64,000 nt of DNA, taken from Schistocephalus solidus. Lineage: Eukaryota; Platyhelminthes; Cestoda; Diphyllobothriidea; Diphyllobothriidae. Made by a program: the position numbers and the translations under genes. The stretch lies in contig WEDG01005180.1 of the NCBI GenBank assembly GCA_017591395.1, forward strand, positions 1-64,000. Direction: 5' to 3'. This document shows positions 12,352-22,630 of this stretch, piece after piece. Each line of letters opens with the position of its first letter. The first letter of the stretch is position 1. A model generated the notes under the pieces. It searched no databases. It had not been told where the DNA came from and saw nothing but the letters and a program-made list of their open reading frames with translations.

Positions 12352-12615
12352 AAGCCGTGGCTTTGAAGGCTGCCAACTGACGATTTATGCCAGACCCCGC
12401 AGTCAGAAAACTGTGTTGTGGGTTGAGAGGCTGATCAGTGAAATGGAAGTGAGATGGCGATGGCTCCTTCCTACCCCTGGTTTTGATAAGTCTAATGTGA
12501 GTATCAAGGGATCAGGTCGTGCAACAGGCAGACGGGTTTGCCAGCCCTGTCGGCCACAGCGCCCACTCCCGCATCAGACGAATGACTGGCCCAGAGGTGG
12601 CTTGATGAATGTATG
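12352..12615 (+). repeat. R-family dispersed repeat, copy 1
   Basis: It starts with aaagccgtggctttgaaggc, a block that recurs at about 14080, 14440, 45455 and 60277. It continues through gagatggcgatggctcctt and cgcccactcccgcatcagac. It is non-coding and SINE-like in size. It directly follows a LINE 3' end, as does the copy at 14078. Confidence 0.7.
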
Positions 12616-12619
12616 AGAA

Positions 12620-14075
12620 CAACGGCTCGGCGCTTTCATTCAACGACTGCGCACTCAATGCAACGACTGAAGAGGAAATGCAAAGGAGCATGGACCTCTT
12701 CGATGCCGCCTGGGACAACTTCGGACTTCACATCAACACTGAGAAAACGGTCGTGATGCATCAGCCGCCACCCAATACCATCTAAACAGCACCTCACATA
12801 AATGTCGATGGTGCCCAGCTGAAATCTGTGGATACCTTCGCTTACCTGGGTAGCAGTCTCTACCGCAGCACGAAGGTCGATGATGAGATCGCCATCGGAT
12901 CACCAAAGCCAGCCAAGCCTTTGGACGCATGCAGAACGTGGTCTGGAATCGACACGGTCTCCCCCACGGCACCAAACTCAATATGTACAAATCTGTCATA
13001 GTACCGACGCTGCTGTATGGAGCGCAGACGTGGACGATCTACCGCAAGCAGGCGCAGAAGCTCAACCAATTCCACCTCAGCTGCCTTCACAGAATACTAA
13101 TGCTGACATGGCAAGAGAGGATACTGGACACGGATGTGTTGGAACGAACAGAATTTCTCAGCATTTATGCTCTGCTGAAACAACTACAACGGCGATGGAG
13201 CGGCAACCTTGTGAGGATGGACGAAGAGCGATTACCCAAGCGACGCTTCTAAGGAGATGTCACCATGGGTTCTCGTCAACAAGGATGTCAAGTATGACAC
13301 TACAAGCACACTCTGAAGACTTCCCTGAAACAATTGCAGATCAACCCGGCGACCTGGGAGGACCTCGCCCGGAACCGACCGGCTTGGAGAAGGACAGTGA
13401 AGACAGGGGCAGCAATCTTCGAAGCCAAGGATGGCCTCAGCCAAGACCAACAGAGCAGCGCGCAAGTCAGCAGCGCCCCGGACCAACACCGCCAATGTCC
13501 AGGCCCTTCCAACATGCCCGCGCTGTCAACGCACCTTCCGTGCGTGAATCGGCCTGGTCAGACATCTTCGGACGCAATGCACCAACAATCCGTCAATTCC
13601 AACTTCTACGTCAAATTCTTCCAACCCTCCTTCGGACTCCTCCACCCTCACTCCTGGCATCAATTCCATTACTCACACCATAATTGCGACCACATCCAAA
13701 TACTCATCACCTGTTACCTTCACCACCACCGCCGCCGCCACCGCCACCATCAGCGGAGGTGAATCTCTCCTAAATTGTCTTCATTGGACCGCACATTCAC
13801 CTCACGCATCGGCCTGGTCGGTCACTTGTGAATCCATCGTTAATAGCCTGGTGAAAATGTGCCTGGAGCACTAACACACAGCAGAGATCGTCGCCTCCAC
13901 TTTCCTTACTGTCCTCGCGCGTTCACTCATCGCATGGGCCTATTAGGACACATGCGCCTCCACGACAACTTGCGGTAAACCACCAGAGACTAAGCCATAC
14001 CAGCGCACAATTCCTACACCAATACATAGACAGCACCTTCACCATCATTATGTACCCGTGAATATCACGGTTTCC
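12620..14075 (+). mobile_element. 5'-truncated LINE: RT C-terminal half plus zinc-finger-like tail
   Basis: It opens at the catalytic region (NDCALNATTEEEMQRS; the normal FADD reads FND). It continues with [37 protein letters not shown] and, after a one-base shift near 12898, [20 protein letters not shown]. Then come [37 protein letters not shown] and [20 protein letters not shown]. Stops follow at 13250 and 13291. Downstream are a Gln/Arg-rich region and two finger-like blocks, FTSRIGLVGHL (about 13795) and FTHRMGLLGHMRLHDNLR (13920-13973). This is the order of an apurinic-endonuclease LINE with a C2H2 tail. The copy is inactive. Confidence 0.85.
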
Positions 14076-14077
14076 TA

Positions 14078-14434
14078 GAAACCGTGGCTTGGAAGGCTGC
14101 CAATCTGACGCTTACACCAATTCCCCCCGTCGGTCCAGTGTATGTGCTGTGTGTGTCGAGTGGCTGACTAGTGGACTGGGAGTCAGATGGCGATGGCTCG
14201 TCCATATGCCCTGAGTAAGTGAATCCTGGTGCGTGCGTTATGGGGGCCAGGTTGTGCTGTGGCGCGCGAAGATGGGTACGCTGGCCTGTCAGCCAATGCG
14301 CCCACTCCCACATCAGACAAATGAGCAGCTCGGACGGTGGTCTGATTGTGGGGGTGGAGAGAAGAGCGAGGTCGACGGCTCAGCAAATTTTCCTCACTAT
14401 AAACAATCTGACGCGCTTGAAACCATCACGCTGC
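14078..14434 (+). repeat. R-family dispersed repeat, copy 2
   Basis: It starts gaaaccgtggcttggaaggc and contains gtcagatggcgatggctcg and cgcccactcccacatcagac. Its second half (gctcggacggtggtctgatt, cactataaacaatctgacgc) is repeated at 60130-60270. It abuts copy 3. Confidence 0.75.
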
Positions 14435-14436
14435 GC

Positions 14437-14880
14437 TAAAATCCGTGGCTTCGAAGGTTGCCAACTGACGGGATAACTCGAACCGCGTGGTCAGCCCAAT
14501 GTGTGTTTTTTGTGGAGTGGTTGACTGGTGGACTGAGAGACAGGCTGCAATGGCTCCTTTTTAATGTGGCCTTTATGGCAGCCCCACTCCGTGGGATCCA
14601 AGCCTGGTGTGGTGGTACGCCCAGGGTCGGCTCCGGACGAGCCAGCCACCTGCGCTCTCTCTTATCTCCGGTCTTGTTGTCTCTGTCATGATACCGCGCT
14701 CAGGTGGGGGAGGAGAGAGTGCGGTAGATGCAGCACAAGTCTACTATCACTTTATACTAAATCATGCGCAAGTCACCGTCCGTGCACCACCATTTGGTGG
14801 AGCATACGATGGACATCGTCGAACTCGACGGTCGAACCTAATCGCTCAAATAAAGGAGGGAAGAAGTCCGCCTTCTAACC
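14437..14880 (+). repeat. R-family dispersed repeat, copy 3
   Basis: It starts aaaatccgtggcttcgaagg and includes acgggataactcgaaccgcg and ggaggagagagtgcggtaga. It ends near catcgtcgaactcgacggtc. It matches 45448-45760 and 60273-60645 in the same order. The frames overlapping it (14458-14888) are chance frames. Confidence 0.75.
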
Positions 14881-15574
14881 GAGAGTAGAAAATGAGCAGA
14901 CGATGGGGTAGGTGATTGAGCCTCAATATTGATGCACAATAGGACTTAAATGATGCTTATGTTGATGTTGTTTCGATGTCCGTTATTTAGGGCATCCTAA
15001 ATAAAGACACACCCAAGTTCAAAGGCTATGTCATAAGACAGTCGGAATAACTCCGATCTTCTTTGCGGTTCTCTAGTAATAATCAGGAAGATTAACAGAA
15101 CACGATAAATAACAAGATGGGCTAGAAATCAAATAAAGGTAAACAAACATTCGAGGTATGTAGACGATTAGCAGTCTTCAGAATGACTCTGATGCCTGAT
15201 TGTCAGTTTTTAAGCAAACGGGTACAAGGTGCAATGAAAAAAAGAACGAGTGGAGCCAACGCATGCAAATGCAGCGAACGAGGTCAAGGGGAACAGGACA
15301 GGTGTGGAATCGATGAATGACTAAGCGGGAACAAGACAGGAGTTTTTGAAACGTCCGGTTACTAACAAGTAGTTAGTAGCAAATAAATAAGACTACATAA
15401 TTGACGTGCTGACTCCCACAGTCAAGTTGTCAGAGTTGACTACAAGGATGGCGCCAATCGTACAAATGAAATGAGTAATTCATTTGACTCAATTGTACAA
15501 ATTCGGGTGACTTTGTTGGAATTCAAACCAATGAAAGCATGGAAAAGGCCTGCGTAAAAACAAAATTCTAACTG
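14881..15574. other. Unassigned spacer
   Basis: No gene or repeat recognised before the Penelope-like element. Confidence 0.35.
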
Positions 15575-15809
15575 ATGTGATGATAGTTTGGCCGTCAGCG
15601 TCCGAATCGTTAATGACCGTGTTTTCACCATCAAGGTTGGATTGGTGTGTGATACTGACCCGGCAATTCGGCTCACTGTCATTGAAAGCGTCGGTCACCC
15701 AAGTCCTCTCCACGTGTACCCTTTCCCTGCTCAGCCAATGTCTCAAAACGGAATATGGTAACGGGAGTTCATTTGCGCTTGTTGATAGACTGTGGGTCTG
15801 AGAACCATG

Positions 15810-17946
15810 ACTACAGCAGCTCGCTGATCCCGCGTTTAACGCCTCTTGCGAGGATTTCGGCCTCATCAACCTTGAAAATATGGCCAGGTCCCGTCGAGTG
15901 AGCTACAATCTGAGAACCAGCGTCTTTCCTCATCATCGCAGCTGCGTGCTCGGCCATTCACGTCCGGAGTAATCTCCCAATTTCTCCGACGTAGTTGCTT
16001 TGTCCACAACTGCATCAGATACGGTAAACTACGTCAGACATTTCCTGCCGTGGCAGTGGTTTTTCGGCCTCATGAATCAGCCCCTGATGGTTGCTTCTGG
16101 CATGTGTGTCACCCCAATTACAACCCTCAGTACCCGTCGAAGATATTGCACCTCAGCAATCTTGTCTTCCATTTCACTGCAATGCATCTCGATACACCGG
16201 TAAAGCCCCCATACGCAACTGTGTTTGTGACTGATTGGGTGGTCGTTGTTAAAGTTCAGTACTTGCGTATTATTTTTTTCTTTCCTGAACACTTTGGTTT
16301 TCAGACCACCACAATCTTTGCGGCAAAGGTGGATATCTAGGAGGCAAGCTGGTTGTTTTCTTCCTCCTCCATCGTGAATGAATGTCCGGGAAGATGGCAA
16401 TGAGGCGTTCTTTGAATGTTGGCACATGAACCCATTTGATGACGACGAAGGTATCATCCACATACAGAACACAACATTTTGGTCTAAGGTGTCAGAAGAC
16501 CAGCGATTCCAACCGTTGCAAGACAGCCTTGGCTATGAGTCTTGAAGTCGTTTAACCCATTGGCGTGCCTTTTACCTGCTTGTAAATTGCTCCGTCAAAC
16601 GTGAAGTACGTCGTGAGATAGAACTTCAGGAGTTTTGGGATTTGGGCCTGTCCGAGGCGATTCCCTGTTTCATTGTATTTGTCTTGTAGGAGTAATCCGA
16701 TAGTCTCAACTGCCAAGTCCTGTGAAATAGAAGTAAAAAGGGACATGACATCAAAATAAACCATGACGTTGCTTGGCAGGAGGCTTACCCCTTTAAAGTT
16801 TCTCCAAGAATTGTGTTGGGGAGCTGACTGTGGTGTCCGAATGAGTGGTCAGGAATTTGAGACGTCGAGACAGCCATTTGCCAGTCTGTTGGCTGCAGTT
16901 CCTTTGAGTGATACGATTGGCCGGAGAGGAGCACCCTCTTTGTGCACTTTTTGGATACCATAGAATCGGGCCAGAACCGTCTCTTGTGCTCTCGCCATGC
17001 GTCGATCGATCGGTGATATTGCACCTGGGTTCTCCATTGCCAACAGCGTCGCGTTGATCTCGCGTGTCAGCGTTTTAATGGGGTTGGATTCGCAAGGGAC
17101 ATAGGACTGACGGTCCTCCAGCAAGCTTTTGGCTTTCCGGATATAGTCTGTTCTGTTCAATACGACCATAGAACGCCCCTTGTCCGCAGGTACGATGACG
17201 ATATCATTGTCAGCCCTGAGTTCCTTAAGTGCATCACGTTCGACCTTGGAAAGCAAGTCGCACGGCCTGTGAGCCATGAGGAGGGATGACATTTTATGTA
17301 AACTATGGTTCTTTGCTTCGTCTGTTGCGTCCGTCTGGTTGAAGATTAATTCCACTGCTGCAGCCATGTTGGCAGCTTTGGCATCGGCTGTGTTGAACAA
17401 GACTTCATGCCTTAACACATGCATTTGCTCCTCCGCCAGCTCCTTTGACAATAAGTTGTGCACCAATTTGTTGGTTTTCGATGACGTTGGAGCAGGCAGC
17501 TTACGAAATTTGTTCTCTAGCGCTGCTTAACGCATCGCCCTTTGTTCGTAGGTTCGTTCGGCTACCCTCTTCTGAACCAGCTTTGTACAGTTCTCGCCCA
17601 AGAACTCGCAGCACTTTGCCTTCTCTTGGTCAATCCTCTGGCGGTATTTGCGAAGCCTCGCGTAACAGTCTTAAAGGAGAACTTGGATCATTCGTCTACC
17701 ATGTTGGAATACTGCGCGTATCGCCAGCTCTGTGCTGACCGGAGGTTTGTATGCCATACATTTCGGCAACACATTACTGTCGAGACATCTATGCAGAAAC
17801 CGAACCTGCGTATAGGTAGACGACTCCCGAAGGGCAAAAGTTTCCCACCGTCGAGCCGATCGGAGGGCATCTCGCCCACACAAATTGCTGATAGAAGCGA
17901 ACAGGTGAGTGCCAGGAAACAGTTCAGAAGAAGAAGAAGCAATCAC
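15810..17946 (-). pseudogene. Penelope-like reverse transcriptase / GIY-YIG endonuclease, broken
   Basis: From 17946 to about 16380 a single frame carries the product. The N-terminal helix FLHRCLDSNVLPKC comes first, then stops at about 17671 and 17527. RT motif 1-2 follows as NDIVIVPADKGRSMVVLNRT and ARFYGIQKVHKEGAPLRPIV. After a stop near 16850 come VYFDVMSLFTSIS and YKQVKGTPMG, and the catalytic YVDDTFVV (about 16455), with further stops. Frameshifts near 16370 lead to CRKDCGGLKTKVFRK and HCSEMEDKIAEVQYLRRV. About 50 residues usually present next appear deleted. The GIY-YIG domain is at 16020-15840: CSCGQSNYVGEIGRLLRT, stop, MAEHAAAMMRKDAGSQIVAH, FKVDEAEILARG. Only a few lesions suggests moderate age. 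Confidence 0.88.
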
Positions 17947-18027
17947 TTGTCTGACGTTTCAGATTCTCTCTCGAACCCATCATCCGAGACAATAGCAGAA
18001 AGAGTGATATATGCACAGGATGCGCAG

Positions 18028-18035
18028 TATTTATA
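18028..18035 (-). promoter_or_regulatory. TATA-like box of the Penelope-like element
   Basis: TATAAATA on the minus strand lies about 80 bases before the start of the recognisable coding frame and just inside the upstream pseudo-LTR. Its position suits an element promoter; this is inference from position only. Confidence 0.35.
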
Positions 18036-18270
18036 GTACGTAGTGGCCACGCGATCACATGCGTACTACAATTTGCAGCTGTCACGATCAGCGCTAATGA
18101 TGGGATGTGATTATAGTTTGGCCGTCCGCGTGCGAGTCATTAATGGCCGTGATTTGATCATCCATGTTGGATGCGGGCGTGATACTGACCCGGCAATTTG
18201 GCTCACTGTCACTGGAAGCAGTGGGCCTAATTACCCGCTCAGCCTACTACAACGTATGGAATACACAATT

Positions 18271-20325
18271 TCGGCAACAGTAACCTGAATGCCCAAGCAG
18301 GATTTCTTAAGCAATCAATCTTGAATCCACTAGATTTCAAATAGGCGCACTTAATTAATAGGGGTTTCAGTAGATTATAGTCATCCCTTTGACAAAACCG
18401 CGTTAGATGAGCCCTTATTCTCTTGATTTGAATCCCTCCGAGGCAGTAAAGTTTTGCATAGCTTGGTTTAATTGATTATTAAAGGCTCCTACAACACCTA
18501 ATAACTGAAATAAGTCCACTGACTATTAATTAATACGTAGGAAGCCAAAAATACCAGGCTAAGAAGATGCACAGGTAGTTATTTCCTTAATAGAGCGTTT
18601 ACCTTCAAAAATTATAGGCATATCGCACTATCAACAGGCATAAACAGGCTTTAGACCAAGCCAAATATGACAGTAAACTCGTCTGAAGTAACGCAAGCTG
18701 AGGCGTCGTCACTAAAAACGGATAATCCAATTTCAATAAAAAGCCTTCGTCGATTAGTTAAGGACTAGAAGTCGCCTCAAACGTATCTTCCCGTCAGTAC
18801 GACTATGTAGTGAACACGAGGGATGTGCCGAAAGGGGTGTATATTTCGTTTGGCATGAGCAGTCTACAAACGTTTTCGCTGGTGGGTGGCAGGCAGGTAG
18901 GTGGGTGGGTGAGACGGAAACGCACAATCACTATCAATATGTTGTTAACGCATGGTTAACTGCATGTTTCTATCCTGGACCCAAGTCATTGCAGTTTTCC
19001 AAGTACGAGGATAGACACACGAAGGCTCGCAAATAATGTGTCAGGGTAGACAGATTAAATTGGAAGGCTTTTATTGAAGCCAAAGAGCGTAAAGGATCGT
19101 AGTAAACAGTTGCCGCATGTGCTTTCATCCGGTCAGTGGCAGTCAAAGTGTATTTGCCTGAGCTTTGTGCAGCTGTAACCAATCGGTGGAGTGAAATATC
19201 GATCGGCATTGTGGCGCTGTCGGAAGATATCCCACACGCGCACGCATTTCTTGACAGACTGGCGATGCTTCCGACCATGACAGTGTATAGCTACACAGTC
19301 TTCTGCCAGAAAACGTTTGTTCAGCGCCCTCGCAGCCCCGGCGTTTGATGCTTTTGGGCTCAGAAAACTGGGATGCGCTATCGATGTGCCTTTTACCCCC
19401 ACGTGGGCTTTTAGGCACTGTCATAGGGACTTGTGGTAGTTGTGCAGCACTTTGTGGACCACTTTAAAAATCCTAATTTGCATTTCCCCGGGTTGTCGGT
19501 GCCTATTAGGTGCGCAAGACCTGAACTGTTGATCATATCCATTTCACTTTTTCCTAGCCACGATCGCAGATGTTTCCTTGTCATTTTAAAAATATCTTAC
19601 TTCCTTATTTTCCTAAGGAATGGATGCTCAGTCTTGAAGTAAATCCATTTGAACAGAGTTTTTTTCGGTTCGGACGGATGGTTGATTCGAATCATTGAAC
19701 TTAAATTCACCCGCGTTAAGCCTACTAGCTGCGCAATATTCACTGGCTACGAACAGGCAGACAGTAATACATTAATTTTGAATGATTTAGTGCACTGAGA
19801 GATACACAAATGAGAGGAATACTTATTGGCTGTCTTTCTGCGGTCGTCAGCCAATCATGCTACAAACTCCAGCCCTGGTGATTCCCAGCTAGAACGAGAA
19901 GCCGTGGCCCGATGGTTTAGCCGCCGTATTCGTGGTTCACTGAAAAAAAAAAGACAGAAAATGTTATCACAACGTCCTCTGATTTTTACCTGTTTTCATC
20001 TGTGTTCTCATTGGCCTACGGCGGGCTTATCTGGGGAGAGGTCATGGCGACTGGAGCGGAACCACTCACAGGAGAGAAGGATATGGAGGGAAAGTCTGTG
20101 ATGGCGATTAGTAGACGGCCAGTTCGATAGGTAATAAGAAATCAGTTGCTGAGAGGATTATTTGCGTAGTTGCCAAATCTTAGCAGCTACCAGCTGCTAC
20201 CATAGCAACCCCGATTCTTGAGGGGAGGGTATTTGCAGCTCAGTCTGTATTACTAAGTTTAAAGCGTAGTCAATTGGAGACATAATTGCTGCAAAGAGTA
20301 CAAATTCAAAGTCATAAACGAATGG
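18271..20325. other. Unassigned stretch, no recognised gene
   Basis: Overlapping frames on both strands at 18970-19424 encode up to 102 residues but show no domain, and no splice or polyadenylation context was found. A GGTGG-rich run is at 18880-18912. Nothing else stands out. Confidence 0.35.
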
Positions 20326-21140
20326 CCAATATAAGTAAAGATCTGGAAGGGTTGAAGCAGAACTCCAGCAACTACACAATACACTTCGCGAGAACGGCTA
20401 CCCAAGGATATTCATCCTCAGGAATATTTGGGAGGTTGCCGCGAATTTTACCACCGCAACTTCTGAGAAGCAAGTCATGTTTCTAATGCTGACTTTGTTA
20501 GGAGACGCAGCAAGCGACGGACTCGTAAGACGACGCCCGAAGACAGCGCGTACCAGCGCTTACCCCGCTACGAACCTACGTGTATTCGCTAAGGACTCTC
20601 TTCTCCTACGCTTTGGAAGTAAAGACCGACTATCGTTGCAGGCAACACCGATGTGTATGCATTTACACATCCACATACTCCTGTAGAACGGGATACAAGG
20701 ACCGCAGAGCGCGGCGCCTGGAAAAGGCGTTACGCGAACACCTACACGCTTGGCTAGGTAGAGATGAAAATAGATCTATTTCAACTTCTATTCGCACACA
20801 TCTACACGATACGGGTCCCCGAGTCAATCCCGAAGAGGCCTTTTGAACACCAGCCCACGTCTCAAAAGGCCCACGCCAGCGGCGTTGGGATTTCAGAAGA
20901 CGGTACTACAGGTGCTTTGTCTTCCGTGGTCGACGCCGACTTCAAGAGGTGACCACACGCCGCCCCCAACCCCCCTGATGACAGCGGTGCACTCTACGTG
21001 CGTGACACTGATGTTGACTCCCCCTAATCCACCTATGGACATCTCTCACACCCTACCTGACCTCTCTCCTAGTCCCAATCATCCTAACACACTGTCCTCG
21101 CCATGCGGGCGGCGTGGGAACCATGAATATTAACCACAGA
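20326..21140 (+). mobile_element. Penelope-like element remnant, family 2 (RT tail and GIY-YIG)
   Basis: It translates as LRENGYPRIFI-like sequence near 20380. Then come FLMLTLLGDAASDGLVRRR and LSLQATPMC (20477-20655), and the GIY-YIG region YTSTYSCRTGYKDRRARRLE with LREHLHAWLGRDENRSIS (20655-20785) and GPRVNPEEAF to 20846. In this family CSCGxGYIGRTTRRL is usual, so the catalytic Tyr/Arg positions have decayed. A related fragment is at 51000-51460 and even the downstream UTR (tcttccgtggtcgacgccga) is shared. No intact frame remains. Confidence 0.75.
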
Positions 21141-21727
21141 ACACTTTAAACGCCTGGTGACTTCTCAAATTTTAATTATCTCTGTAAGGCCGATAAGGAA
21201 TTACCGAAAACATGTCTTTTTCGACTTGTCTTTTCAAAGACTTAGTTGATAACTTGGCGTTTCGCCATTACAGCTGCTACTGACTAAGATATTGGAAAGT
21301 TACAGGAGGCCAGTGCGCTAGATTTACACTCTGGTGGACCCACGCACCCGCCTCCGATCGTCTCAACCTTGTCTTACTATGAAAACAAGCTGGGTGCGGA
21401 AAAAGAACGTGTGTGCAAGGCTCTGTGCAAGTCTGTCTCCGTGAGACATACGGTGATGGTGGTGGTTGTCCTCATCACTTGCGACGGTCGGACTATCCGA
21501 GATCTAAAGGATCTTCACTGAAGTGACCGCCTAAAGTAAATCGTTCACAACACAAAAAGCATGGAGGCAGGAAGACAACACATTATGCGAGGAAATTAAC
21601 GTTATGAGAATTTTGAAAGTTTCCACAGAAACGCAAAAGAATATTCGAGCTTAACGCTTTACCTGTTACATTTGGACTGCCTTTGAGGAGAGTGCTGCTG
21701 GTACTTATGATGAAGGAGAAGAAGAAA
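21141..21727. other. Unassigned spacer
   Basis: No gene or clear repeat seen. Confidence 0.35.
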
Positions 21728-21935
<208 letters not shown>

Positions 21936-22630
21936 TTAACTCACAAAATAACGGACTTATGTTCAACTTGCATTACATGAACCATCCGAATTATGGGGCG
22001 TAATCTTTTATGGGGTACAAAGAGATGAAACGGACTACCAGACGTGATGTGACCATCTACCTGAGTTGAGAAGACCCAACGGAAAAAAAGGAGGACACTA
22101 AAGCGGCCATTTTGGTTGCTTTGCTGCCCTTCAGACCGGTCATTCGCGTGCATGCTCTACTGCCATCCCTACAATAAATGGCATTTCAACACGTTCAACA
22201 CGAAACATTTTCTAGGAGCGACCATGGACATTGGACCAGGAAATCCAAGAGTCATAAATATGTTTCAAACTGCTTTTTGAGACAGTGTAACAAAGATTGA
22301 TAACAGCCCACGCGTTGTCAGGGTGAGTAATATTTCCAGGTGGCGCTATTGTCTCATTCACGTCAAATGACTAGCGAGAATGACTGGCAGTATTCAATCA
22401 TACCAACGAAAATCGGGAAAGTTTTTTTCGGTAGCTACAGTGCGTGACCTAACTCATACAAAATGCCAAAATTTACGAAATATTAATAATCAGTCGCAAA
22501 CCCAGAATCAAGGTTTGTACCAAAGATTTGAATCATTAATGAACAACCTTAAGAAAATTCAAATCTTAAAGAAATTGTAAAAATTAATACAATTTTGTTG
22601 AGAAATACTAACTTTTTTGAAAAAAACAGC
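21936..22630. other. Unassigned spacer
   Basis: No gene recognised. The stretch next to 22630 is AT-rich. Confidence 0.35.

Larger units (their letters stand above)
15575..18270 (-). mobile_element. Nearly full-length Penelope-like element with LTR-like direct repeats
   Basis: A minus-strand RT + GIY-YIG coding region (17946 to about 15810) is flanked by direct repeats of 165-190 bp at 15575-15765 and 18100-18265. These share gtttggccgtc, gtgatactgacccggcaatt and the block cggctcactgtcatt (15669-15683). Such pseudo-LTRs are typical of Penelope-like elements. A TATA-like TATAAATA (18035-18028, minus strand) lies between the upstream repeat and the coding start. About 2.7 kb is a normal size for the family. 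The coding region is broken, so the copy is inactive. Confidence 0.88.

Noticed and set aside
12880..13683. 267-codon plus frame as an independent gene
   Set aside because: It crosses the LINE RT out of phase for most of its length; the RT motifs lie in other frames.
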